64,000 nt of DNA from Candidatus Lutibacillus vidarii (GCA_016717165.1 JADKGA010000002.1:992001-1056000), one strand, 5' to 3'; positions 25,238 to 33,461 are shown, counted from the first letter of the stretch. Made by a program: numbers and translations. Notes: generated from the sequence alone by a model not told the origin.

Positions 25238-26320
25238 ATGACCGTTCGACACCATTCCGTCTTGCGCCGCCGGGGCCGGCTCGTCGGCCTGCTCGTCGCC
25301 GTCGTCGCGACGCTGGGCGCCTGCGGCTCGGGAAGCGGGACGCCGACTACCTCCGGGTCGTCCGGCTCCGCGCCCGCCCCGGCAACTGTCCGCCTGGGGT
25401 ACTTCCCCAATGTCACCCATGCCGTCCCGATCGTCGCCGACCGCGAGGGCCTGTTCGCCAAGCGCCTGGGGTCGACGAAGCTCGAAGTCTCGACCTTCAA
25501 CGCCGGACCGGCCGCCATGGAGGCGCTGAAGTCCGGCGCCGTGGATGCAACCTATGTTGGCCCCGGCCCGGCCACGAACACCTTCATCAACAGCGGGGGC
25601 CAGGCGATCCGGGTGGTCGCGGGCGCGGCCAGCGGCGGCAGCTTCCTCGTCGTCCGGCCGGGCATCACCTCCGCTGCTGATCTCCGCGGGAAGACGATCG
25701 CCACCCCGCAGCTCGGCAACACCCAGGACATCGCCCTGCGGTACTGGCTCAAGACACAGAACCTCACCTCGGACCTCCAGGGCGGCGGCGACGTCCACAT
25801 CTCGCCGATGGACAACTCGCAGACGCTGAGCGCCTTCGCCCAGAAGCTCATCGACGGGGCGTGGGTGCCCGAGCCCTATGCGACCCGGCTCATCCTCGAC
25901 AGCGGCGCGCACGTTCTCCTCGACGAGCGGACCGTCTGGCCGAACGGGAAGTTCGCGGTCACCCTGCTCGCGGTGCGCACCGACTTCCTCCAAGAGCACC
26001 CGGACACGGTCCGCGCCCTCGTCGAGGCAGGCGTCGACGCCTTGCAGGTCATCAGCACGACTCCGGCGAAGGCCCAGCAGGATGTCGCCGACGTCATCGC
26101 CACGGTCTCCGGCAAGCCGATCAAGGCCGATGTCCTCGCTGCGTCATGGAAGAACCTCGACTTCACCAGCGACCCGGTTGCCTCCTCGGTCGTCGCCGGT
26201 GCCGAGCACGCCTTCGAGGTGGGCATCCTCAAGACCAAGCCGGCGCTCGACGGGCTCGTCGACCTGTCCATCCTCAACGCGGTCCTCACCGCCCGTGGCC
26301 TGCCGGCGGTGGCGTCATGA
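25238..26320 (+). CDS. Sulfonate/nitrate/taurine-type ABC substrate-binding lipoprotein
   Basis: This 360-residue lipoprotein has a Tat/Sec-like basic start, a hydrophobic segment and lipobox LGAC with lipidated Cys29, then a Ser/Gly/Thr linker. The mature domain (VRLGYFPNVTHAVPIVADREGLF; GAVDATYVGPGPATNTF) matches the SsuA/NMT1 periplasmic-binding fold used for aliphatic sulfonates and similar anions. A GAGGGGAA ribosome site precedes ATG 25238. The stop overlaps the ATPase gene. Sulfonate is the most likely ligand class given the Rrf2 neighbour, but nitrate or thiamine precursors cannot be excluded. Confidence 0.87.
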   Translation: MTVRHHSVLRRRGRLVGLLVAVVATLGACGSGSGTPTTSGSSGSAPAPATVRLGYFPNVTHAVPIVADREGLFAKRLGSTKLEVSTFNAGPAAMEALKSGAVDATYVGPGPATNTFINSGGQAIRVVAGAASGGSFLVVRPGITSAADLRGKTIATPQLGNTQDIALRYWLKTQNLTSDLQGGGDVHISPMDNSQTLSAFAQKLIDGAWVPEPYATRLILDSGAHVLLDERTVWPNGKFAVTLLAVRTDFLQEHPDTVRALVEAGVDALQVISTTPAKAQQDVADVIATVSGKPIKADVLAASWKNLDFTSDPVASSVVAGAEHAFEVGILKTKPALDGLVDLSILNAVLTARGLPAVAS

Positions 26321-27090
26321 CCGCGCTGACACTGCAGGCTCCGGCACCAGAGCAGACCGTGGCGCCGGCGGTGCGGCTGGAGGGCGTGACGAAGCGCTTC
26401 GGCGCCGTGCTCGCTCTCGACGGCATCGACCTGGACGTCCAGCCAGGGGAGTTCGTCTGTCTCGTCGGTGCGTCGGGGTGTGGCAAGTCCACCTTGCTCA
26501 ACCTGGTCAGCAGGCTCGACAAGCCGAGCACCGGGACCGTCGAGGTGGCCGGTCGGGCGACGCTGATGTTCCAGGAGGCAGCGCTTTTCCCGTGGCTGTC
26601 CGCCCTGGACAATGTCGCGATGCCGATGCGGCTCGCCGGCGTCGAGCGGTCCACCCGCGAGTCGGCGGCCCTCGACCTGCTCGACGCCGTGCAGCTGCGT
26701 GAGTTCGCCTCCAAACGGCCGCACGAGCTGAGCGGCGGGATGCGCCAGCGGGTCGCGCTGGCCCGCACGCTCGGGACGGCGGCACCCGTCCTGCTCATGG
26801 ATGAGCCCTTCGGTGCCCTCGACGCCATGACCCGCGACCTGCTCCACGACGAGCTCGAGAGCATCTGGGCGACCCGGGGCCTGACCGTCATCTTCGTCAC
26901 CCACAACGTCCGCGAGGCAGTCCGCCTCGGTGACCGGGTGGTTCTGCTCTCGAGCCGCCCCGGACGGGTCGTCGAGGAGTGGCGGGTTGACGCGCCGCGT
27001 CCGCGCCGCATCGAGGACCCGGCCGTGTCCGCCCTGTCCGGACGGATCCTCACCGCGCTTCGGGCGGAGGTGGCCCGCCATGGCCGTTGA
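26317..27090 (+). CDS. ABC transporter ATP-binding protein (SsuB/TauB type)
   Basis: This 257-residue ATPase energises the importer. It has Walker A GASGCGKS (51-58), a Q loop LMFQEAALFPWL, signature LSGGMRQR, Walker B VLLMDEPFGALD and the switch His in FVTHNVREAV. ALFPWL and the VREAVRLGDRVVLLSSRPG block are typical of the nitrate/sulfonate/taurine subgroup. It overlaps the binding-protein gene by ATGA and the permease gene by 11 nt. Confidence 0.93.
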   Translation: MTALTLQAPAPEQTVAPAVRLEGVTKRFGAVLALDGIDLDVQPGEFVCLVGASGCGKSTLLNLVSRLDKPSTGTVEVAGRATLMFQEAALFPWLSALDNVAMPMRLAGVERSTRESAALDLLDAVQLREFASKRPHELSGGMRQRVALARTLGTAAPVLLMDEPFGALDAMTRDLLHDELESIWATRGLTVIFVTHNVREAVRLGDRVVLLSSRPGRVVEEWRVDAPRPRRIEDPAVSALSGRILTALRAEVARHGR

Positions 27091-27970
27091 CACCACGACT
27101 GGCACCTCCACTGGCACCGCGAGCCGGGCCAGCGAGGTCCACGCGCAGCTGCGCGGGTTGGACTCCCTCGACGCCGCGGACGGCGCCCCCCGGGGCCGGC
27201 GACTCTGGGAGGCGGCCTGGCCCAAGCTCGCTGCCGCCGGGCTCGCCCTGCTCGCCTGGCAGGGCGTGGTCTGGAGTGGCTGGAAGCCGAGCTACCTCCT
27301 GCCCGGCCCGGGTCCAGTGCTGGCCGAGCTCGGCCGGCAGGGGACGACCCCGGAGTTCTGGACCGCCATCGGCATCACGATGACCCGCGGCCTCGTCGGC
27401 TTCGCGATCTCCGCGGTCGTCGGCCTGGCCCTCGGGGTGGTCGTCGCCAAGTCGAAGGTGCTGCGCTCGGCGATCGGGTCGATGATCACCGGGCTGCAGA
27501 CCATGCCCTCGATCGCGTGGTTCCCGCTCGCGATCCTGCTCTTCCAGCTCAGCGAGCAGGCGATCCTCTTTGTCATCCTCATCGGTGCGGTGCCCTCGAT
27601 CGCCAATGGCGTCATCACCGGGGTGGACTACGTCCCGGGCCTGCTCGTCCGGGCGGGGAGGAACCTCGGGGCGCGCGGCCTGGCGTTGTACCGCCATGTC
27701 GTCCTTCCCGCGGCGCTGCCGAGCATCACCTCGGGCCTCAAGCAGGGCTGGGCCTTCGCCTGGCGCTCGCTGCTCGCCGGGGAGCTCCTCGTCGCGATCG
27801 CGAACCGGCCGAGCCTGGGCGTTTTCCTCACCCAGAGCCGCGAGCTCCAGGACACGACCTACATGATCGCCCTCATGATCACGATCCTGGTCATCGGCAT
27901 CGCCGTCGACGCCGTCTTCGCCGCCGTTGACCGGGGGATCCGGGCCCGCCGTGGTGTCGCGACGCGCTGA
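27080..27970 (+). CDS. ABC transporter permease (SsuC/TauC type)
   Basis: This 296-residue membrane protein has six or so hydrophobic helices. The permease EAA loop is GRNLGARGLALYRHVVLPAALPSI (about residues 195-218), which contacts the ATPase. The long N-terminal cytoplasmic segment (about 50 residues, Thr/Ser then Arg-rich) is unusual. The cluster has one permease, one ATPase and one binding protein, the standard set for sulfonate-type importers. ATG 27080 lies inside the end of the ATPase gene. Confidence 0.92.
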   Translation: MAVDTTTGTSTGTASRASEVHAQLRGLDSLDAADGAPRGRRLWEAAWPKLAAAGLALLAWQGVVWSGWKPSYLLPGPGPVLAELGRQGTTPEFWTAIGITMTRGLVGFAISAVVGLALGVVVAKSKVLRSAIGSMITGLQTMPSIAWFPLAILLFQLSEQAILFVILIGAVPSIANGVITGVDYVPGLLVRAGRNLGARGLALYRHVVLPAALPSITSGLKQGWAFAWRSLLAGELLVAIANRPSLGVFLTQSRELQDTTYMIALMITILVIGIAVDAVFAAVDRGIRARRGVATR

Positions 27971-28019
27971 TCAGGCGACTACGGTCCTGCGTGGGCCGCG
28001 GATGGGCAAGAATCGGCCC

Positions 28020-28484
28020 ATGGACATCTCCGCGCGGACCGACTACGCGGTGCGAGCGATGCTGTCCCTTGCCGCCGCTCAGGTCGACCGAACCGGCCCG
28101 GTCAGCGCCGAGGCGATCGCGTCGCGGCAGGCCCTGCCGAAGAAGTTCCTCGAGGCGATCCTGTCCGACCTGCGGCGCTCCGGGCTGGTGACGAGCACCC
28201 GGGGCAACGCGGGCGGCTACGCTCTCGCGCGCCCGGCTGCGCAGATCTCCCTTGGCGACGTCTTCCGGGCCGTTGACGGTCCGCTCGCCGAGGTGCGCGG
28301 GCTACGTCCGCACGACATGACCTACCAGCCGCCGGCCGACCACCTCCCGACGGTCTGGGTCGCGGTGCGGGCCAGCCTGCGCCGGGTCCTCGACGAGACC
28401 ACATTGGCCGGCGTCCTCGCCGGCGAGCTGCCGGAGCACGTCGTGGCCTTGAGTAGTGCACCGGACGCCTGGCGCAACCGGTAG
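28020..28484 (+). CDS. Rrf2-family transcriptional regulator
   Basis: This 154-residue regulator begins MDISARTDYAVRAMLSLAA and carries the Rrf2 winged helix (LPKKFLEAILSDLRRSGLVTSTRGNAGGYALARP). The cluster of three cysteines that binds Fe-S in IscR and NsrR is absent, as there are no Cys residues after the wing, so it resembles CymR-type sulfur regulators. It follows the importer by 49 nt on the same strand and is the likely repressor of that operon. ATG 28002 in frame is an alternative start. Confidence 0.85.
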   Translation: MDISARTDYAVRAMLSLAAAQVDRTGPVSAEAIASRQALPKKFLEAILSDLRRSGLVTSTRGNAGGYALARPAAQISLGDVFRAVDGPLAEVRGLRPHDMTYQPPADHLPTVWVAVRASLRRVLDETTLAGVLAGELPEHVVALSSAPDAWRNR

Positions 28485-28526
28485 CCCGCGCGCACGGCCC
28501 GGAGCGGGCCGGACCACCACGGCGGA

Positions 28527-28537
28527 TCTGGCAGAAT
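28527..28537 (+). promoter_or_regulatory. rpsP promoter element TCTGGCAGAAT
   Basis: TCTGGCAGAAT, with CAGAAT as the likely -10 and an upstream TGG, is identical to the element before rplS (34401-34411). It lies about 120 nt before rpsP. The identity suggests shared growth-linked control of the S16 and L19 operons. Confidence 0.55.
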
Positions 28538-28555
28538 AGGTCGCTGTACTCCCTT

Positions 28556-28619
28556 CGGACCCGTCGGGTCCGGACGCCTACACCCCGCAGTGCCGGCACC
28601 CCGGAGCGCCTTGCTCCGG
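28556..28619 (+). promoter_or_regulatory. rpsP leader with two hairpins
   Basis: CGGACCC-gtc-GGGTCCG (28556-28572) and CCGGAGC-gcctt-GCTCCGG (28601-28619) are two perfect 7-bp hairpins between the promoter and the rpsP ribosome site. They may serve leader regulation or RNA stability. No known r-protein leader motif was recognised. Confidence 0.5.
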
Positions 28620-28658
28620 TCTCGCCGCGCTCGCCATACGAAGCAGGAGACCACTGTC

Positions 28659-29132
28659 GTGGCCGTCAGGATCCGTCTGAAGCGCATGGGCAAGATCCGT
28701 GCACCGTTCTACCGTGTCGTCGTCATGGACTCGCGCGCCAAGCGCGACGGCCGGGCGATCGAGGAGATCGGCAAGTACCACCCCACCGAGGAGCCTTCGC
28801 TCATCGACATCGACTCCGAGCGCGCGCAGTACTGGCTCCGCGTCGGCGCCCAGCCGAGCGAGCAGGTTGTCGCGCTGCTCAAGGTGACCGGCGACTGGGC
28901 CACCTTCAAGGGCGGCGACGCCCCGGCCGCGTCGCTGCAGGTCCGGGCCCCTCGGGCGAGCAAGAAGGACCTTTACGAGGCCGCCGTCAAGGCTGCGGGC
29001 ACCACGCTCGACGCCAAGGGCGGGGCGACGACGCCGCGGAAGAAGGCCGCCGCGAAGCCGGCCGCCGAGGCTCCGGCCGCCGAGGCCCCGGTCGAGGACG
29101 CCGCTCCGGCCGACGACGCAGCGCAGGCCTGA
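28659..29132 (+). CDS. rpsP: 30S ribosomal protein S16
   Basis: This 157-residue protein is S16 in its first 80 residues (MAVRIRLKRMGKIRAPFYRVVVMDSR; IEEIGKYHP). It has an Ala/Lys/Pro/Glu-rich tail (about 110-157) typical of high-GC actinobacteria and absent in E. coli (82 residues). It opens the rpsP-khpA-rimM-trmD operon of small-subunit assembly and tRNA modification. GGAG lies about 10 nt before the GTG start. Confidence 0.97.
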   Translation: MAVRIRLKRMGKIRAPFYRVVVMDSRAKRDGRAIEEIGKYHPTEEPSLIDIDSERAQYWLRVGAQPSEQVVALLKVTGDWATFKGGDAPAASLQVRAPRASKKDLYEAAVKAAGTTLDAKGGATTPRKKAAAKPAAEAPAAEAPVEDAAPADDAAQA

Positions 29133-29136
29133 GCCC

Positions 29137-29376
29137 ATGCTCGAGGAAGCCTTGGAGCACCTCGTCAAGGGGATCGTCGACCACGACGAGGATGTCGTCG
29201 TCCGACGGCGGGACCTGCGCCGCGGGACCGTGCTCGAGGTCCGGGTGCACCCCGAGGACCTCGGCCGCGTCATCGGGCGCTCCGGCCGCACGGCCAGCGC
29301 GATCCGTACCGTGCTCTCCGCCATCAGCTCGCGCGGTGACGTGCGGGTCGACATCGTCGACACCGACCGGCGCTGA
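29137..29376 (+). CDS. khpA: KH-domain RNA-binding protein KhpA
   Basis: This 79-residue protein is a single KH domain with the RNA-binding loop RVIGRSGRTASAIRTVLS (GxxG = GRSG). KhpA partners KhpB/Jag in other Gram-positives and binds many mRNAs. The gene starts 4 nt after rpsP. It is usually followed by rimM, as here, but a strong hairpin separates the two. Confidence 0.93.
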   Translation: MLEEALEHLVKGIVDHDEDVVVRRRDLRRGTVLEVRVHPEDLGRVIGRSGRTASAIRTVLSAISSRGDVRVDIVDTDRR

Positions 29377-29386
29377 GCTCGACCTC

Positions 29387-29423
29387 GGTCAGGGGTGTGC
29401 CCGTCGTGGGTGCACCCCTGACC
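29387..29423 (+). terminator. Long hairpin between khpA and rimM
   Basis: GGTCAGGGGTG and CACCCCTGACC form a perfect 11-bp stem with a 15-base loop that itself can partly pair (GCCC/GGGT). A short CGTTTCGG follows, not a strong U run. It could be an attenuator that lowers rimM-trmD relative to rpsP, or an RNase III target. Confidence 0.6.
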
Positions 29424-29454
29424 CGTTTCGGACCAGAACTCGTTGAGGAGCGGT

Positions 29455-30015
29455 ATGCCGCCCAAGGCCCGGCCATCCCGAGGCGCCGCCGGTGACGCCC
29501 AGGTCGTCGCGCGGATCGGCAAACCGCACGGCATCCGTGGCGAGGTGACTGTCCAGCTGCACACCGACGACCCCGGCGGCCGGTTCACCCCCGGCACCAT
29601 CTTCCCGACCCGCGCCCCGGCCGGCAGCGGCACCCCGAAGGCCCTGACCGTGCGCTCCGCCCGGGACCATAACGGCATCTGGCTGCTCGGCTTCGAGGAG
29701 ATCCCGGACCGCACCGGCGCGGAGGGCCTGCGTGGGTCGCTGCTCCTGCTCCCGGCCGAGGCTCCCGAAGTGGAGGACGACGCCTGGTATGCCGATGACC
29801 TCGTTGGCCTGCGCGCCGAGCGCCCGGACGGCAGCCCCGTCGGCACCGTGACCGGCCTTGTCGTCGGCGCCGCGCAGGACCGGCTCGTCCTCGACCTGGC
29901 CGGTGGAGGCACCGCCGAGGTGCCCTTCGTCCGCGCCCTGGTCCCCGTCGTCGACGTTTCTGGCGGCCGGGTCGTCGTCGACCCCCCGGAGGGCCTGCTG
30001 GAGCTGGGCTCATGA
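29455..30015 (+). CDS. rimM: Ribosome maturation factor RimM
   Basis: This 186-residue 30S assembly factor binds S19 and helps 16S head maturation. An N-terminal RimM domain (VVARIGKPHGIRGEVTVQ) is followed by a PRC-barrel ending EVPFVRALVPVVDVSGGRVVVDPPEGLLEL. ATG 29455 is preceded by GAGGAG at 29445-29450, which decides it over the in-frame ATG four codons earlier. The stop overlaps trmD (ATGA). Confidence 0.95.
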   Translation: MPPKARPSRGAAGDAQVVARIGKPHGIRGEVTVQLHTDDPGGRFTPGTIFPTRAPAGSGTPKALTVRSARDHNGIWLLGFEEIPDRTGAEGLRGSLLLLPAEAPEVEDDAWYADDLVGLRAERPDGSPVGTVTGLVVGAAQDRLVLDLAGGGTAEVPFVRALVPVVDVSGGRVVVDPPEGLLELGS

Positions 30016-31181
30016 GGATCGACGTCGTCACGATCTTCCCGGCCTACCTCGAGCCGCTGCGGCTGTCCCTCATCGGGTCCGCTCAGGCCGCCGGGCTGCT
30101 CGACCTGCGCGTCCACGACCTGCGCGAACACACCCACGACCGCCACCGCACCGTCGACGACACCCCGTACGGCGGGGGGGCGGGCATGGTCATGCTCCCC
30201 GAGCCGTGGGGCGAGGCGCTCGACGCGATCCGCGGCTCCGAGGCGCCGCCGGCGGTGCCGCATCTGGTCGTCCCGAGCCCGGCGGGGGAGCGGTTCACCC
30301 AGGCCCACGCCCGGGTGCTGGCTGCCGAGCCGTGGCTGGTCTTCGCCTGCGGGCGCTACGAGGGAATCGACGAGCGGGTCATCGAGGAGGCCGCCCTGTA
30401 CGGCCGCGTCTCGGTCCTCTCGCTCGGCGACTACGTCCTCAACGGCGGCGAGGTCGCCGCCCTCGCGATGGTCGAGGCGGTCGCCCGGCTCGTGCCCGGC
30501 GTCGTCGGCAACAGCGAGTCGCTCGTCGAGGAGTCCCACGAGGGCGGCCTGCTGGAGCACCCGGTCTACACCAAGCCCGCGGTCTGGCGCGGCCACGCCG
30601 TGCCCGAGGTCCTCCGCAGCGGCGACCACGCCCGCATCGCTGCCTGGCGGCGGGCGGAGTCGCTGCGCCGCACCGCCGCGCGCCGCCCCGACCTGGTCCC
30701 CCCGGCGCAGGTGGGCGATATCACTGACCTGGCCATCGTCCCGAGTGTGCCCGCGGACGCCCCGGAGCTGCTCGTCCTCCAGCGGTGTTGCTGGCTGGGC
30801 GAGGGCCGGGTCAACGACACCTGGGACATCCCACCGCTGGTCGAGACCCTGGACGACGTCCGGGCCTCATCTTCGGTATGGCGAACCTGGGTGGTCCGCT
30901 CGCACGGTCGGCTCATCGCCTCAGTCCGTGGCCGGGTCGACGAGGACGGCACCTGGGAGGTCGGTCGGCTCATGGTCGCGCCCGACTGGCAGGGTCGCGG
31001 GCTGGGTCGAGTGCTCCTGGAGTATGCCGAGCAGGCCGCTCCACCCGAGGTCACCGACCTCTGGCTGATCACCGGTGCGCAGAGCGCCCGGAATATTCGG
31101 TTGTACAAACGGGCCGGCTACCGGGTCGTTCTTGGGTCGCCATACCCGGGCACCGTGCTGATGCGTAAACGGCGCCGCTGA
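30012..31181 (+). CDS. trmD: tRNA m1G37 methyltransferase TrmD fused to a GNAT acetyltransferase domain
   Basis: TrmD methylates G37 next to the anticodon, preventing +1 frameshifting on proline codons. Residues 1 to about 240 are a full TrmD with the knotted SAM site (FACGRYEGIDERV; LSLGDYVLNGGE) and YTKPAVWRG. Residues about 245-389 add a GNAT domain: LQRCCWLGEGRVNDTWDIPPL, acetyl-CoA loop VAPDWQGRGLGRVLLEYAEQ, and NIRLYKRAGYRVV. There is no stop or internal start between them, and the total is 389 residues against about 230-260 for TrmD alone. The acceptor of the acetyl group is unknown. Confidence 0.93.
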   Translation: MRIDVVTIFPAYLEPLRLSLIGSAQAAGLLDLRVHDLREHTHDRHRTVDDTPYGGGAGMVMLPEPWGEALDAIRGSEAPPAVPHLVVPSPAGERFTQAHARVLAAEPWLVFACGRYEGIDERVIEEAALYGRVSVLSLGDYVLNGGEVAALAMVEAVARLVPGVVGNSESLVEESHEGGLLEHPVYTKPAVWRGHAVPEVLRSGDHARIAAWRRAESLRRTAARRPDLVPPAQVGDITDLAIVPSVPADAPELLVLQRCCWLGEGRVNDTWDIPPLVETLDDVRASSSVWRTWVVRSHGRLIASVRGRVDEDGTWEVGRLMVAPDWQGRGLGRVLLEYAEQAAPPEVTDLWLITGAQSARNIRLYKRAGYRVVLGSPYPGTVLMRKRRR

Positions 31182-31266
31182 CCTGCCGCCGGAACCGGCG
31201 GTGGAAAGTCCCTCGCCCGCACGGCGGACCCGGCGGTACCGTGGGTCCTGTCCCTGGCCGCCGACG

Positions 31267-31342
31267 AAGGAGCCTGCCGTGCTCGTGTGAGTCCCGTTCC
31301 GCCACCTGCCGACAGCAGGTGCAGACCGACTCGCTCCGGAGC
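31267..31342 (+). promoter_or_regulatory. Leader region of the ABC-F gene: leader ORF, hairpin, buried ribosome site
   Basis: AAGGAG (31267-31272) precedes a 3-codon ORF. The hairpin CACCTGC-cgaca-GCAGGTG (31303-31321) follows, then the palindrome GCTCCGGAGC (31333-31342) containing the GGAG ribosome site of the main gene. The GGAGC of the leader ribosome site can also pair with GCTCC. This is the layout of a translation-attenuation leader, as known for antibiotic-responsive ABC-F genes; the assignment here is inference. Confidence 0.5.
31279..31290 (+). CDS. Tiny leader ORF (GTG-CTC-GTG-stop)
   Basis: A 3-codon ORF (fMet-Leu-Val) follows a perfect AAGGAG with 6-nt spacing. Its frame differs from that of the ABC-F gene. 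A ribosome stalled here would cover about 15 nt downstream and could change the hairpin at 31303-31321. Such short ORFs do arise by chance, but the strong ribosome site is notable. Confidence 0.4.
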   Translation: MLV

Positions 31343-31348
31343 ACCGCC

Positions 31349-32956
31349 ATGCCGCAACCTACGGTCCTTTGTTCGGACCTCTCCTTCACCTGGCCGGACG
31401 GCCAGAGCGTCCTCGACGGTCTCGACGTCACCGTCCCGCCCGGTCGCACCGGCCTGATCGGCGCCAACGGCTGTGGCAAGTCGACCCTGCTGCGGCTGCT
31501 CGCCGGCGAGCTGGCGCCCACTCGGGGCTCGGTCTCGGTCGTCGGACTCTCGGCCTATCTCCCGCAGCGGCTCGACGCCGAGGTCGCCGACCGGCTCGAC
31601 GACCTCCTCGGTATCGCCGGGCCACGTCGGGCGCTGCGCCGCATCCTTGCCGGTGACCTCGACCCGCAGCTGTATGACCTCGTCGGGGCAGACTGGGACG
31701 TCGAGGAGCGCGCCGCGCTGGCGCTGGCCCAGCTCGGGCTCGGCCACCTCGACCTCGACCGCCCGGTCGACACCCTCTCCGGTGGCGAACGGGTCCTCGC
31801 TGCCCTCGGCGCCCGGCTGCTCCGCCGGCCCGACGTCCTGCTTCTCGACGAACCGACGAACAACCTCGACCGGCGGGCCAGGGCGCACCTCATCGATGCC
31901 GTCGAGGCGTTCCGGGGCGTCCTCCTCGTCGTCAGCCACGACCGTGAGCTGCTCGAGCACGTCGACCAGGTCGCCGAGCTGCGATCGGGCCGGGTGCGCA
32001 TCGTCGGAGGCACCTACTCGGCATACCTCGAGGTGGTCGAGCAGGAGCAGGCGACCGCCGAGCAGCGGGTGCGGACCGCGGATGCCGCGGTCCGTCGGGA
32101 GCGCCGCGACCTCCAGGACCAGGTGACCAAACAGGCCCGGCGGGACCGGTACGGCCGCCTCGACGCCAAACGCTCCGGGATGCCGAAGATGATGGCCGAC
32201 GCACGCAAGCGCCGGGCGCAGGAGAGCGCCGCCCGGATCGGGGGTGTCCATGAGGACAGGGTGGCCAAGGCCAAGCAGGCGCTGGAGGCCGCCGAGGAGG
32301 CGCTGCGCGACGACGCCCCCATCCGGGTCGACCTGCCCGGCACAGTCGTCCCCGCGGGGCGCACCACCCTGCGGCTGTCGGACCTCCACCTGCCCACGGG
32401 CCAGGTCGTCGACCTCGAGCTGCGCGGCCCGGAACGGGTCGCCCTCGTCGGCGCGAACGGGGTCGGCAAGACCACCCTGCTGCGCGCCGTGGCCGGTCAG
32501 CTCACCGTCGAGGGGGTCTGCCTCACGCCGGTCCCGGTCGGCTACCTCCCGCAGTCGGTCGACCTGCTCGACCCGTCCCGCTCGGTCCTCGACGCCCTGA
32601 GCACCCTGGCCCCCACCAGCACACCAGGTCAGGTCCGGGCCCGGCTGGCCCGGCTGCACCTGCGGGGTCGCTCCGTGGAGCAGCCCGTGGAGACGCTGAG
32701 CGGCGGTGAGCGCTTCCGGGCCACCCTGGCCGCGCTGCTGCTCGCCGAGCCGCCACCGCAGCTGCTGCTGCTCGACGAGCCGACGAACAACCTCGACCTC
32801 GCCTCGGTCGCCCGGCTCGGCGAGGCCCTTTCGGCCTACCGCGGGGCACTGGTCGTCGTCAGCCACGACGAGACCTTCCTCGGCGAGCTCGGCCTGACCC
32901 GGCGGCTCGAGCTCACCGAGGCCGGTCTTGCGGAGGGCGACCCGCTCGGGAGCTAG
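31349..32956 (+). CDS. ABC-F family ATPase (ribosome-acting, possible resistance protein)
   Basis: This 535-residue soluble protein has two ABC domains and no membrane segment. Domain 1 has GANGCGKST, LSGGERVLAAL and LLLDEPTNNLD. Domain 2 has GANGVGKTT, LSGGERFRATL and the same Walker B. Between them lies a charged linker (about residues 230-330, KMMADARKRRAQESAARIGG). ABC-F proteins act in the ribosomal E site; some dislodge antibiotics, others tune translation. ATG 31349 has GGAG 7 nt upstream. The attenuator-like leader fits a drug- or ribosome-responsive gene. The exact subgroup was not resolved. Confidence 0.92.
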   Translation: MPQPTVLCSDLSFTWPDGQSVLDGLDVTVPPGRTGLIGANGCGKSTLLRLLAGELAPTRGSVSVVGLSAYLPQRLDAEVADRLDDLLGIAGPRRALRRILAGDLDPQLYDLVGADWDVEERAALALAQLGLGHLDLDRPVDTLSGGERVLAALGARLLRRPDVLLLDEPTNNLDRRARAHLIDAVEAFRGVLLVVSHDRELLEHVDQVAELRSGRVRIVGGTYSAYLEVVEQEQATAEQRVRTADAAVRRERRDLQDQVTKQARRDRYGRLDAKRSGMPKMMADARKRRAQESAARIGGVHEDRVAKAKQALEAAEEALRDDAPIRVDLPGTVVPAGRTTLRLSDLHLPTGQVVDLELRGPERVALVGANGVGKTTLLRAVAGQLTVEGVCLTPVPVGYLPQSVDLLDPSRSVLDALSTLAPTSTPGQVRARLARLHLRGRSVEQPVETLSGGERFRATLAALLLAEPPPQLLLLDEPTNNLDLASVARLGEALSAYRGALVVVSHDETFLGELGLTRRLELTEAGLAEGDPLGS

Positions 32957-32982
32957 CCCCCGGGCGAGAGCCACACGGGGGC
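32956..32982. terminator. Hairpin between convergent ABC-F and VOC genes
   Basis: GCCCCCG and CGGGGGC form a perfect 7-bp stem with a 13-base loop, starting at the last base of the ABC-F stop codon. It could serve both converging genes. There is no U tract. Confidence 0.45.
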
Positions 32983-32986
32983 AGCG

Positions 32987-33358
32987 TCAGATCGGCTCGC
33001 CGACGTCGATCCGGTTCCCGAAGGGATCGGCCAGGACGAAGGCGCGCAGCCCGAAGTCGTGGTCGCGGACGCCCTTGACGATGCGCACGCCCGCGGCGAC
33101 GAGATGGTCGTGCAGGGTCGTCGCGTCGTCGACGATGAGGTGCGCGACATTGATGGTGCTCGGCCGATGGGACGGGTCGAGGCTCAGGTGGAGCTCGGCG
33201 GCGTCGCGTTCGACGATGACGAAGCCGACCGGGTCGCCGTTCTCGAAGGTCTTCGTCATCCCGAGGACCCCGCAGTAGAAGTCCAGCGCGGTGGCCAGGT
33301 CGGTGACGACGATGCCGGGGGCGGTGCGGCCGAAGCGGACGGCGTGGCTGGTGCTCAT
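32987..33358 (-). CDS. VOC-superfamily protein
   Basis: This 123-residue protein begins MSTSHAVRFGRTAPGIVVTDLATALDFYCGVLGM and has HLSLDP and FVLADPFGNRIDVGEP, the metal-site strands of the glyoxalase/dioxygenase fold. GGAG lies 7 nt before this ATG, which decides it over a longer frame reaching 33514. It is probably an enzyme or a small-molecule binder of unknown substrate, distinct from the VOC gene at 6913. The next gene upstream on this strand is an alpha/beta hydrolase. Confidence 0.82.
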   Translation of the reverse strand: MSTSHAVRFGRTAPGIVVTDLATALDFYCGVLGMTKTFENGDPVGFVIVERDAAELHLSLDPSHRPSTINVAHLIVDDATTLHDHLVAAGVRIVKGVRDHDFGLRAFVLADPFGNRIDVGEPI

Positions 33359-33461
33359 GAGATCTCCGGCGCCAGGGACCGGCGGTGCGGTACGGCACGG
33401 TAAGGGACGGGGCGGTGCCCGAGGTGGGCACAGCATACCCAACCGACCGGGCGCCAGACGG

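Noticed and set aside
30730..31181. The acetyltransferase part of trmD as a separate gene
   Set aside because: No stop codon, start codon with ribosome site, or frame change separates it from TrmD, so it is a fusion.
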